The translations under genes and the position numbers were made by a program. Below, piece by piece: positions 8,061 through 16,518 of a stretch of DNA of 37,123 bases (the stretch's first letter is position 1; the number at the start of each line of letters is the position of its first letter). The stretch covers positions 1 to 37,123 of the forward strand of contig NZ_JAKGAP010000062.1 of assembly GCF_021532375.1 (NCBI RefSeq), read 5' to 3'. Source of the stretch: Paenibacillus alkaliterrae (lineage in GTDB: Bacteria; Bacillota; Bacilli; Paenibacillales; Paenibacillaceae). Below the pieces are notes generated by a model. The model was not told where the DNA came from, ran no database searches, and saw only the letters and a list, made by a program, of their open reading frames with translations.

Positions 8061-9446
8061 ATGAAAAAGACGTTCACGTTGTTACTGGTAATTGTTATGA
8101 GCATGACTCTTGTGCTTGCTGGCTGCGGCAAAGCTAACAATGCCGAAAATAATCAAAATCAACCGCCTGCTGCAGCGCCGGACAATAAAGCTGCGGATGA
8201 AAACGCCAAAACGGAAACGCCAGAAGAAGTGGTTACGCTCAAATGGGGTACTTGGATGGGGGATGAGGATGTACAGCGCATCAAAGAAGCGTTTGAAGCG
8301 ACGCATCCGAACATCAAGATCGAGAAGGATCCGGCTGTAACTTGGCCGTGGAATGAGAAACTGGCTGCCGTAGCGGCTGCCGGCGAGCTTCCCGACGTAA
8401 CATGGACGTTCGGCGTTCCGGTTGCGGCTGCCAACGGTTGGCTTGAAGATCTGACGCCGTATCTGGAAAAAGATCTGGAGTTCCAGGATGGAAAAACGTT
8501 CAAAAATCTGAATGACACTGCGAATTATAGCGGTAAACAATACGCGCTACCGCATTCTCTCCTTATGTTCGGTGTTTTCTTGAACTTGGATCTGTTCGAG
8601 AAAGAGAACATTCCGGTTCCATCGGCAAACTGGACTGTCGAAGAAATGCGCGATGCAGCTATCGCATTAACGAAGTACAACGATCGTCAATTCGGCATGG
8701 TTAATCTCAATGGGATGCGTCAAACCATTCCCTCCGCATTCGATCCGAATCTAGGATGGAATACATGGGATGGCGAGAAGTATAATTTCACTAGTCCTGC
8801 CTTTAAAGAAGCCGTTTCTTATATCGATGAACTGCTCTACTCCGATAAGGTTTCCTTGGACATCTATAAAGAGGAAGAAAAAGAGCAATGGTACGGAAAA
8901 GATAAATGGCCTTGGATGCTTGGAAAAATCGGTATGGCATATGATGGATCATGGTTAATTAGCGGGAATATTCAAAATGCCAATTTCAAATGGGATATCA
9001 GACCGCTTCCAAGCTCAAAAGGACAGAGACTGCCGCTCATCACAGACTATGTCGGGATTTCGAAGAGCTCCAAACATAAAGAGGCGGCTTTCGAATTTGT
9101 GAAATGGCTTACCTACTCGAAAGAAGGCTGGATGGAAAGAATGAAGCCGGAATGGCCGCTTGGCGCCACCCTTCCGCTCATCAATGATGAAGAGGTATGG
9201 AACGCTTACCTGGGCAGAGCGGACATGCCTGCAGGCATGAAAGATCTGATCGCCATGATACCTGACGGTCTTGTCGATCCGATCAAGTATCTGCCTGGTT
9301 ACATGGATGCGATCGGTATTTATGACGAAACCTTCAAACAAATCAACGAGCGCCAAGTAAAACTGGAAGACGTTGCAGCGGATATGGAGAAGAGAATGAA
9401 CGATACGTATAAAGCTGCGGTGGACCAACTGAGTAAAGTGGAGTAA
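8061..9446 (+). CDS. ABC transporter sugar-binding lipoprotein (family 1 solute-binding protein)
   Basis: A 461-residue extracellular solute-binding protein. The signal peptide ends in the lipobox LAGC, so Cys22 would be lipidated and the protein anchored to the outside of the membrane. A charged linker (about 23-55) precedes the two-lobed binding domain, which starts near VVTLKWGTWMGDEDV. It leads the transport operon and is followed by a strong hairpin. In the comparable Listeria locus the binding protein takes up sophoro-oligosaccharides; the same ligand is inferred here. The ATG at 8061 lies 12 bases after AAAGGAG. A three-codon frame, ATGCGAGAATGA at 8053, sits closer to that site and overlaps the start, so initiation may be coupled to it. 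Confidence 0.85.
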   Translation: MKKTFTLLLVIVMSMTLVLAGCGKANNAENNQNQPPAAAPDNKAADENAKTETPEEVVTLKWGTWMGDEDVQRIKEAFEATHPNIKIEKDPAVTWPWNEKLAAVAAAGELPDVTWTFGVPVAAANGWLEDLTPYLEKDLEFQDGKTFKNLNDTANYSGKQYALPHSLLMFGVFLNLDLFEKENIPVPSANWTVEEMRDAAIALTKYNDRQFGMVNLNGMRQTIPSAFDPNLGWNTWDGEKYNFTSPAFKEAVSYIDELLYSDKVSLDIYKEEEKEQWYGKDKWPWMLGKIGMAYDGSWLISGNIQNANFKWDIRPLPSSKGQRLPLITDYVGISKSSKHKEAAFEFVKWLTYSKEGWMERMKPEWPLGATLPLINDEEVWNAYLGRADMPAGMKDLIAMIPDGLVDPIKYLPGYMDAIGIYDETFKQINERQVKLEDVAADMEKRMNDTYKAAVDQLSKVE

Positions 9447-9465
9447 CAAAACCTATTGGCAGAAC

Positions 9466-9500
9466 GTTGTTCTCTCCCCTTTTTCAGGGGAGAGAACAAC
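9466..9500 (+). terminator. 15-bp perfect hairpin between the two binding-protein genes
   Basis: Arms at 9466-9480 and 9486-9500 are exactly complementary over 15 bp around a 5-base loop, and TATTTT follows. No promoter is obvious before the next gene, so this is best read as a partial terminator or 3' stabiliser. It would let the binding protein be made in excess over the downstream membrane genes, a pattern known from other sugar ABC operons. Confidence 0.7.
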
Positions 9501-9547
9501 TATTTTACCCGGTTTTGGACTATTCACCTCAAAGAGGAGTAAAAAAT

Positions 9548-12500
9548 ATGAAGCGAAAAACGCCGGCATTCATACTAATCATTTGTATGCTGTTGACCTG
9601 TTTCACAACCTATCAACCGCAAATTCTCCAGGCCAATGCAAGCAGCGATACAAAAAGCATGCTGGACGATTTGTTTAACAAAAACAGCGGTAAATCCGAT
9701 CAGGAAGCGGAGCAAAACGGACAGGCGACGGATGCGGACAAAAAAGAAGACGCCATGAGCCAAAAGGTGACGGAGGATTACTATACGCAAGTGATCCGGA
9801 AGTGGGAAGAAGCAGGTTATTCCGATGCGCAATCGTTTCAAACGGTCATTCATCCTAATCAGTTGTATGCAGGAAGCAGCAAAGCACCATTAACGCCGAT
9901 CTCGGAATCGCATGGATATAACGAAGAGGTTGTACGGTCGAATGAACTGACTCCGGAAATCAATTTCACGGTAAACGTTCCAAATGACGGACTTTACCAA
10001 ATTCAAATAGATTATTTTGCACTCCCCGGCAAAATCACGCCGGTGGAAAGAGGCATTCAAATCAACGGTGAATATCCGTATTTCGAGGCGCGAAGAATGG
10101 TGCTGCCACGGCTGTGGGCCAATGAATCGGATCAATTTCAGACGGATGAGCTTGGAAATGAAGTGTTTTCGAAACAGGTCGAAGTATCCGATTGGCAGAG
10201 CGCGCACCTGACCGATGCGAGCTATTTGTATGATGAGCCTTTGAAATTTTATTTGAAGAAAGGCAGCAACAGCATCAAATTGCTTCATATCCGCGAGGAG
10301 ATGCTCATCGGACGGATTAGCGTCGCTTCTCCGGAAGTGTATGCTTCCTATGAAGCGTATTTGCAGAGCCATCCTGCGGCATCGGCTGACATGAAAGTCC
10401 TTGAAACCTATGAAGCGGAGAAACCCTTTGTGAAATCCGATTCTTACATCCAGGCGATGGCCAGCGCCGACGTCAATGTCACGCCGAACCGGAAATCCCT
10501 CATATCGTTGAATACGATGGGGGGAGAAAGCTGGGATCAGGGCGGACAAAGCGTGACCTGGAAAATCAAGGTGAAGCAATCCGGTTATTATAATCTGGCG
10601 TTTAAATATACACAATATGTAAAAATCAACATGCCTGTATTTCGTAGAATTCTGATTGACGGCGAGGTTCCGTTTCAGGAAGCCGCCGCCTATTCGTTCC
10701 CCTATGCTTCCGATTGGGAGAATGAGATTCTCTCAAATAGCGAGGGGGAACCGTTCCAATTTTATTTGACGGAGGGCGAACACGAGCTGACGATGATCGC
10801 CAATCCGTCTCCTTATCAACCGGTGATTCAAACCGTAAGAGAGGTCATGGAAGAGCTTAACGCGCTCAGCCTGGAAATCAAAATGGCTACCGGAAATACG
10901 CTCGATGTATACCGGGACTGGGACATTACCGAACAAATGCCGAATATTACCGAAGAGCTGAATGGGATTGCAGCTAAAATGCGCGCTGAGTACCATTATT
11001 TGCGCGAGTTGAGCGGTCGCAATCCCGACGAGGCGAGAAATCTGTTAATCGGGGCCGAGCAGCTCGAAAGACTTGCCCGCGAGCCGTCCTCCATTCCCGT
11101 TCGATTCGATGAAATCTCGCAAGGATCGGGTTCGGTGACCCAGAGGCTTGGGGATATGATGCTTACGCTGCCGAAACAGCCGATTCAAATCGATAAATTT
11201 TATGTGTATGCGGATGAGAAGCTGCCAAAGGCCAAAGCCGGCTGGTGGAAAAAAATGTCGTCCGTAGCCCAAAACTTCTATACTTCGTTTACGAAGGATT
11301 ATACGCAGATCAGCCCGGCCGATGAAGAGTCGCTGCAAATTTGGGTGAACCGTCCGAGGCAGTATGTCATGCTGATGCAGCAGATGGCCAACCAGCAGTT
11401 TACGGCCAAAACCGGCATCAAGGTATCCTTCTCCCTCATGCCGAATGAACAAAAGCTCATTTTGGCCAGCGCATCCGGCAACTCGCCGGATGCGGCGCTG
11501 GGCGTGAACGAAAAAACCCCTTATGAATTTGCGCTAAGGGGCGCTCTGACCGATTTAAGCCAGTATGAGGATTACAAGCAGGTTGTCGGACGGTTTTCGC
11601 CGGGAGCGATGCTGCCTTTTATGTTCGACGGAGGCGTGTATGCGCTGCCGGAGACGCAAAATTTCTGGGTGCTCTATTACCGGAAAGACATTTTGGATGC
11701 TTTGCAATTGGAAGTGCCGCAAACATGGGAAGATGTGCTGCAGACGCTCCCAAGTCTGCAGCGGTACGGCATGAATTTTTATGTGCCGCTCGCGGAATCC
11801 GGCGCGATGAAATCCTTTAATTTGACGACACCTTTCTTGTATCAGCAGGGCGGGGAATTGTTCTCCGCGGATGGCACGAAATCGGCGGTGGACAGCGATG
11901 AAGCGCTTGAAGGCTTCAAATGGATGACGAAAATTTTTACCGTTTATAATATGCCGCTTCAAATCCCGAATTTCTACAATCATTTCAGGGACGGTAATTT
12001 GCCGATCGGCATCTCCAATTACAATACGTATGTGGAATTAACGACAGCCGCGCCGGAACTTAGCGGTTCGTGGAAAATGGCTCCTTATCCGGGAATTGAG
12101 AATGATAAAGGCGAAATTTCCCGCTGGGCGCCGGGAACCGGACAAGGGGTCGTCGTGTTCAAAGACAGCGACAAACAGCAGCAGGCGTGGGAGTTTGTCA
12201 AATGGTGGACATCGGCGGAAGTCCAGGCCGAATTCGGCAATCTGATCGAGACGATTTACGGACCGACTTACCGCTGGAACAGCGCTAACCTGGAAGCGTT
12301 CGGCCAGCTCCCGTGGCCGGAGGAAGATCTGGCGGTCATTCAGGAGCAATGGAAATGGTTGAAGGACGTTCCTCATATACCGGGTGACTATATGCTGGAC
12401 AGAGAGCTCAGCAATGCTTGGAACAAGGTCGTATTCGACGGGAAAAACCCTCGAAAAACGATCGAGGATGCCGTGGTGCTTGCAAACCGTGAAATCATGA

Positions 12501-12604
12501 AGAAGCTGGAAGAGTTCGGCTATGTGAAAGACGGCATAGTCATCAAGAAACTTAAAGTGCCCACCATTGAGGAAATTACCGGGGCAAGAGGTGATACAGA
12601 GTGA
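9548..12604 (+). CDS. giant chimeric extracellular solute-binding protein
   Basis: The real start is the ATG at 9548 after AAAGAGGAG; the open frame extends 81 bases further upstream, but that part overlaps the hairpin. The 1018-residue product has a signal peptide (about 1-30, ending ANA-SS, no good lipobox). Two related beta-sandwich modules follow (about 120-255 and 285-430), sharing the pattern of an aromatic strand, INGE or IDGE, and a hydrophobic end strand. A helical linker spans about 430-590. A family 1 solute-binding domain starts near [21 protein letters not shown] and runs from about 595 to 1000. Ordinary binding proteins are about 430 residues. The N-terminal half may bind longer glycans or dock to the NHL or DUF5696 partners encoded next door; this is inference. 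It overlaps the next permease gene by four bases (GTGA). Confidence 0.8.
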   Translation: MKRKTPAFILIICMLLTCFTTYQPQILQANASSDTKSMLDDLFNKNSGKSDQEAEQNGQATDADKKEDAMSQKVTEDYYTQVIRKWEEAGYSDAQSFQTVIHPNQLYAGSSKAPLTPISESHGYNEEVVRSNELTPEINFTVNVPNDGLYQIQIDYFALPGKITPVERGIQINGEYPYFEARRMVLPRLWANESDQFQTDELGNEVFSKQVEVSDWQSAHLTDASYLYDEPLKFYLKKGSNSIKLLHIREEMLIGRISVASPEVYASYEAYLQSHPAASADMKVLETYEAEKPFVKSDSYIQAMASADVNVTPNRKSLISLNTMGGESWDQGGQSVTWKIKVKQSGYYNLAFKYTQYVKINMPVFRRILIDGEVPFQEAAAYSFPYASDWENEILSNSEGEPFQFYLTEGEHELTMIANPSPYQPVIQTVREVMEELNALSLEIKMATGNTLDVYRDWDITEQMPNITEELNGIAAKMRAEYHYLRELSGRNPDEARNLLIGAEQLERLAREPSSIPVRFDEISQGSGSVTQRLGDMMLTLPKQPIQIDKFYVYADEKLPKAKAGWWKKMSSVAQNFYTSFTKDYTQISPADEESLQIWVNRPRQYVMLMQQMANQQFTAKTGIKVSFSLMPNEQKLILASASGNSPDAALGVNEKTPYEFALRGALTDLSQYEDYKQVVGRFSPGAMLPFMFDGGVYALPETQNFWVLYYRKDILDALQLEVPQTWEDVLQTLPSLQRYGMNFYVPLAESGAMKSFNLTTPFLYQQGGELFSADGTKSAVDSDEALEGFKWMTKIFTVYNMPLQIPNFYNHFRDGNLPIGISNYNTYVELTTAAPELSGSWKMAPYPGIENDKGEISRWAPGTGQGVVVFKDSDKQQQAWEFVKWWTSAEVQAEFGNLIETIYGPTYRWNSANLEAFGQLPWPEEDLAVIQEQWKWLKDVPHIPGDYMLDRELSNAWNKVVFDGKNPRKTIEDAVVLANREIMKKLEEFGYVKDGIVIKKLKVPTIEEITGARGDTE

Positions 12605-13506
12605 AAATGGCAATGAAGAAAAGCGTGCGCAGAGAACTTGAGGCTCTATTTTTTGTATGGCCGTTCGTTCTGACCTTTACATGTTTCATCGTGATACCGG
12701 TTATCGTGGCGATCTATCTGTCGTTTACGTATTTCAACACCATTCAACCGCCTGAATTTATCGGCTTGAAAAACTATGTGAATCTGTTGACCCAGGACAA
12801 TGTTTTCATGATGTACGTGCTTCCCAATACGTTTAAGTTTTCTTTGATCGTCGGGCCGGGAGGATATCTATTATCGTTCTGGCTGGCTTGGCTGCTGGCT
12901 CAAATTCCGAAACGTTCAAGATCGGTGCTGACGCTTATTATTTATTCTCCATCCATGACCGCTGCGGTGGCGATGAGCGTCGTTTGGCTTGTTGTGTTCA
13001 GCGGAGATAGTTCCGGTTATCTGAACAGCATTCTGATCGGGATCGGCATCATTAATGAGCCGATTCAGTGGATGCAATCACCGCATTATTTGATGTATAT
13101 CATGATCGCCGTCACGTTATGGAACAGCATGGGGGTTGGATTCCTTGCGATGCTTGCCGGCATGTTGAACATTAATCAGGAGATGTACGAAGCCGGCTAT
13201 ATCGACGGCATCAAAAACAGGCTGCAGGAGGTATGGTATATTACCATTCCTTCCATGAAGCCGCAAATGTTGTTCGGTGCGGTCATGGCCGTTGTTGGAA
13301 CGTTTCAGGCGGGCGACATCGGCGTCACGCTTTCCGGAGCCAATCCGACGCCGCAATATGCCGGACAGGTCATCGTCAACCATATCGCCGACTACGGTTT
13401 CATTCGCTATGACATGGGATACGCGTCAGCGGTTTCCGTCGTACTGCTCGTGATCGTATACGGCCTTTCCAAAGTATGCTGGCGGTTGTTCGCGGAAAAA
13501 GATTAG
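12601..13506 (+). CDS. sugar ABC transporter permease, first of four (MalF/UgpA type)
   Basis: A 301-residue inner-membrane protein with six predicted hydrophobic segments, the first at [19 protein letters not shown]. The EAA loop that contacts the ATPase is visible as [15 protein letters not shown] with TIPSMKP. The start is taken as GTG 12601, whose GTGA overlaps the stop of the preceding gene; ATG 12607 or 12613 are possible. Its expected partner is the next permease. No ATPase gene occurs in the window, so a shared MsmX-type ATPase encoded elsewhere is likely. Confidence 0.85.
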   Translation: MKMAMKKSVRRELEALFFVWPFVLTFTCFIVIPVIVAIYLSFTYFNTIQPPEFIGLKNYVNLLTQDNVFMMYVLPNTFKFSLIVGPGGYLLSFWLAWLLAQIPKRSRSVLTLIIYSPSMTAAVAMSVVWLVVFSGDSSGYLNSILIGIGIINEPIQWMQSPHYLMYIMIAVTLWNSMGVGFLAMLAGMLNINQEMYEAGYIDGIKNRLQEVWYITIPSMKPQMLFGAVMAVVGTFQAGDIGVTLSGANPTPQYAGQVIVNHIADYGFIRYDMGYASAVSVVLLVIVYGLSKVCWRLFAEKD

Positions 13507-13524
13507 GGAAGGAGAGTTAAATCA

Positions 13525-14400
13525 ATGAGTTCCTTTCATGGAAATAAAGTCAACCCGACAAGAATGCATAAAAGCCAATTCAAATTTTACCTGTTCTTGA
13601 TTTCCTTATCCGCTTTTATGATTCTGCCGATCATTTTTATGTTCTCGCAGTCGTTAAAGCCGATCGGTGAGCTGTTTCTGTATCCGCCGCGGTTTTTTGT
13701 AGAAAATCCGACGTTCAAAAACTTTTACGATTTGTTTAATGTCACGAGTGTAACGGTCATCCCGATGACCCGGTTTCTGTTTAACAGCATCGTGGTGACG
13801 GGCAGCGTCGTCTTTCTTAGTATAACGATCAGCGCCATGGCCGGCTTTGCGCTTTCCAAGCTGGAATTCAAATGGAAGAAGGTTTTGTTCGAAGCCAATA
13901 TCATTGCGTTGATGTTCGTTTCCGCGGCCGTCACGATCCCTCGCTATTTTGTTGTAGATACGCTTGGGCTGACGGATAACCTTCTCGGCCATATTATTCC
14001 GGTTTTGGCAATGCCGGTAGGATTATTTTTGATTAAACAGTTCGTGGATCAAATTCCGAATGAAATTATTCAGTCCGCGTCGATCGACGGGGCCACTAAC
14101 TTCACGATCTTCCGAAAGATCGTTGTCCCTGTTATAATGCCCGCGATGGCGACGGTTTCCATATTGGCTTTTCAAATGGCCTGGAACAACACGGAAACGT
14201 CGGAAATTTACATGAATAAGGAAACGCTCAGAACATTCGCCTTCTATATGACAACGCTCACGGGCAATTTAGAAAATAAAGTTGCCGGTCAAGGTATAGC
14301 GGCGGCTGCCGCATTGATCATGTTCGTGCCCAATCTGATTATTTTTATTTTCATGCAGAGCAGAGTGATTGATACCATGGCGCATTCGGGGATCAAATAA
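13525..14400 (+). CDS. carbohydrate ABC transporter permease, second of four (MalG/UgpE type)
   Basis: A 291-residue permease with six predicted membrane segments and the EAA loop QSASIDGATNFTIFRKIVVP. It starts 18 bases after the previous gene behind GGAAGGAGAG. It would form a heterodimer with the 12601 product to carry the substrate delivered by one of the two binding proteins. A weak hairpin follows before the next gene. Confidence 0.85.
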   Translation: MSSFHGNKVNPTRMHKSQFKFYLFLISLSAFMILPIIFMFSQSLKPIGELFLYPPRFFVENPTFKNFYDLFNVTSVTVIPMTRFLFNSIVVTGSVVFLSITISAMAGFALSKLEFKWKKVLFEANIIALMFVSAAVTIPRYFVVDTLGLTDNLLGHIIPVLAMPVGLFLIKQFVDQIPNEIIQSASIDGATNFTIFRKIVVPVIMPAMATVSILAFQMAWNNTETSEIYMNKETLRTFAFYMTTLTGNLENKVAGQGIAAAAALIMFVPNLIIFIFMQSRVIDTMAHSGIK

Positions 14401-14417
14401 GCACATGCTTACGAAGC

Positions 14418-14436
14418 AGGTTTGCTGCGCAAACCT
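14418..14436 (+). terminator. short hairpin with U-run inside the transport operon
   Basis: AGGTTTGC and GCAAACCT pair over 8 bp around a 3-base loop, followed by TTT. It is too weak for full termination and probably lowers or processes transcript between the permease pair and the NHL-Yip1 gene. Confidence 0.4.
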
Positions 14437-14454
14437 TTTACGAGGAGGATACGC

Positions 14455-16518
14455 ATGGTAAAATTCAAATTTATTCTGTTTATTGCGATTATCATGCTGC
14501 TGCTGCCGTCGACGGCTTTCGCCAACGCTCCTTATATCACGTTTACGATCAATCATGACGGCGAGCCGATATTAACGCAAAGCGCTTATTTGCCGACAGG
14601 AGTCGTCGATGGATTTAATATTACCGAGAAGGATACGGGCACCGGAGAAGAGAAAAGCGTTCCGCTGTCCCGTCCGGAGGATCTGTTCATAGACAGCAAG
14701 GATCGCGTGTATGTGGCGGATACCGGGAATGCGAGAATTGTTGTGTTTGACCAGTGGGGAAATTATTTGCAGACCATCGGGCAGGATACGCTTTCGAAGC
14801 CGACAGGGGTGTTCGTCGATGAGGAAGGCGCCGTTTATGTCGCAGACTACGGCCACGAAAAAGTGTTTATCTTTAATCAGGACGGAAAGGTAAGGAAGGA
14901 GTTCGGCAAACCGGACTCGCATTTATTCGGCAAAAACAACCCGTTTAAACCTACAAAGGTGATCGCGGATAAGCGGAAAAACCTGTTCGTTGTCGGTGAA
15001 GGAACGATTCACGGCTTGATCCAAATCAGCCAAGAAGGCGAGTTCCTCGGCTATTTCGGGGGAAATAAAACCGGGTTCAATCTGACAAAGGTGCTGCAGC
15101 GTACCTTTTACACGCAAGCCCAACGGGACCAATTGATGAAGCAGCTTCCGCCTTCGGCGACGAATGTGGCGGTGGACAGCGAAGGACTTGTGTACACAAG
15201 CACCGTCGGCACGCGAGACGACAGCATCAAAAAGCTGAACGTGGCAGGTAAAAACCTTTTGCCGGATCTATGGTCATACCCGGATATTGCCGACATTACC
15301 GTGGATGCGCTTGGCAACATTTATGCGGTCGATTCTTTCAGGGGACGGGTTATCGAATATGACCGGGACGGCAATATCCTGTTTATATTCGGAGGAACGG
15401 ACGAAGGAAGCCAGCGGCTCGGACTGTTTAAGTCGCCAAGCGGCATTGCGGTCAGTTCGGACGGGCGATTGTTCATCGTGGATAAACAAAGAAACAATAT
15501 TCAAATCTTACAGGCGACCGAATTCACAACGATTGTTCATGAAGCGCTCTTTCATTTCGCGGACGGCAAATATGCTCAGAGTGAAGGACCGTGGATCGAT
15601 GTGCTTCGTTTGAACAGCATGTTTGACCTGGCTCATACGGGACTTGGCATGTCGGCTATGAAGCAGGGCGAATACGAAACGGCGCTGGAGGAATTTCGGG
15701 TAGCAGGCAATAAAGAGGAGTATTCAAACGCTTATTGGGAAATACGCCGGATGTGGCTCATGGCGCATACATCGAAATACATGATCGGCATCGTGCTGCT
15801 CATTGCGGCCGTTATCGTGATGAAAAAGCTGTACCGTAAATACGGATTTGCGCGGGAAGCCGTTGACGGCTGGCAACGGTTCAAACAGCGCAAGCTCGCA
15901 GCGCAGCTTCTGCATCCGTTTCGATTAATGCGGCACCCGGTTGACGGCTACTATGAATTGGAAGCAGAAGGAAAATCATCCGTTCTATCGGCAACGATCC
16001 TGCTGATTATGCTGTTTGTCGTCCGCGTGTTTGTCATTTATGAGACCAACTTCCTGTTTGCGGATTGGGATGTCATCAAGGTCAATCTGTTCACCGAATT
16101 TCTGAAGGTGTATATTCCGTTCTTTGCTTGGGTCATTTCGAACTATTTGGTCAGCTCCATAAACGATGGGGAAGGTAAATTCAAGGATATTTATAAAGGA
16201 TCGGTATACGCCTTAAGTCCGTACATTCTATTTGCCGGACCGGTGGCCATTATGTCGCAAGGGTTAACGAGACTCGAGGTCGTTCTTTACGATTTCGCGT
16301 CCGCCAGTATCGTGCTGTATTCCGTCTTTCTCCTCTTTATGATGGTGAAGGAAATTCACGGCTATGAGCTTGGACAAACCGTGAAAAATATTTTCCTGAC
16401 GTTGATCGGAATGCTGATCATGGCGCTGCTGGCCTTCATTCTGTTTGGACTTTCCAATCAGGTGACAGACTTTATTTATTCTATCTTCCAAGAGGTGAAG
16501 TATCGTGTCGAAAATTAA
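14455..16518 (+). CDS. NHL beta-propeller / Yip1-family membrane protein
   Basis: The start chosen is ATG 14455 behind GAGGAGG, giving 687 residues. A signal peptide (about 1-23, ending AFA) is followed by NHL-type six-bladed propeller repeats (about 60-365), seen as repeated RPEDLFIDSKDRVYVADTGNARI-like blades, e.g. VYVADTGNARIVVFDQWGN. A short TPR-like helical pair (about 370-430) comes next, then a membrane segment (IGIVLLIAAVIVMKKLY, about 443-460). The C-terminal Yip1-like domain (about 485-687) has four to five hydrophobic helices. The propeller would lie outside the cell. Its place between permease pairs, and the 14-base overlap with the DUF5696 gene, suggest an assembly or surface-sensing role in the transporter complex. 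No enzyme motif is seen and the exact role is unknown. Confidence 0.8.
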   Translation: MVKFKFILFIAIIMLLLPSTAFANAPYITFTINHDGEPILTQSAYLPTGVVDGFNITEKDTGTGEEKSVPLSRPEDLFIDSKDRVYVADTGNARIVVFDQWGNYLQTIGQDTLSKPTGVFVDEEGAVYVADYGHEKVFIFNQDGKVRKEFGKPDSHLFGKNNPFKPTKVIADKRKNLFVVGEGTIHGLIQISQEGEFLGYFGGNKTGFNLTKVLQRTFYTQAQRDQLMKQLPPSATNVAVDSEGLVYTSTVGTRDDSIKKLNVAGKNLLPDLWSYPDIADITVDALGNIYAVDSFRGRVIEYDRDGNILFIFGGTDEGSQRLGLFKSPSGIAVSSDGRLFIVDKQRNNIQILQATEFTTIVHEALFHFADGKYAQSEGPWIDVLRLNSMFDLAHTGLGMSAMKQGEYETALEEFRVAGNKEEYSNAYWEIRRMWLMAHTSKYMIGIVLLIAAVIVMKKLYRKYGFAREAVDGWQRFKQRKLAAQLLHPFRLMRHPVDGYYELEAEGKSSVLSATILLIMLFVVRVFVIYETNFLFADWDVIKVNLFTEFLKVYIPFFAWVISNYLVSSINDGEGKFKDIYKGSVYALSPYILFAGPVAIMSQGLTRLEVVLYDFASASIVLYSVFLLFMMVKEIHGYELGQTVKNIFLTLIGMLIMALLAFILFGLSNQVTDFIYSIFQEVKYRVEN

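Noticed and set aside
9467..9547. Upstream extension of the giant binding-protein frame
   Set aside because: It overlaps the 15-bp hairpin and lacks a ribosome binding site, while ATG 9548 has AAAGAGGAG and begins a clear signal peptide.
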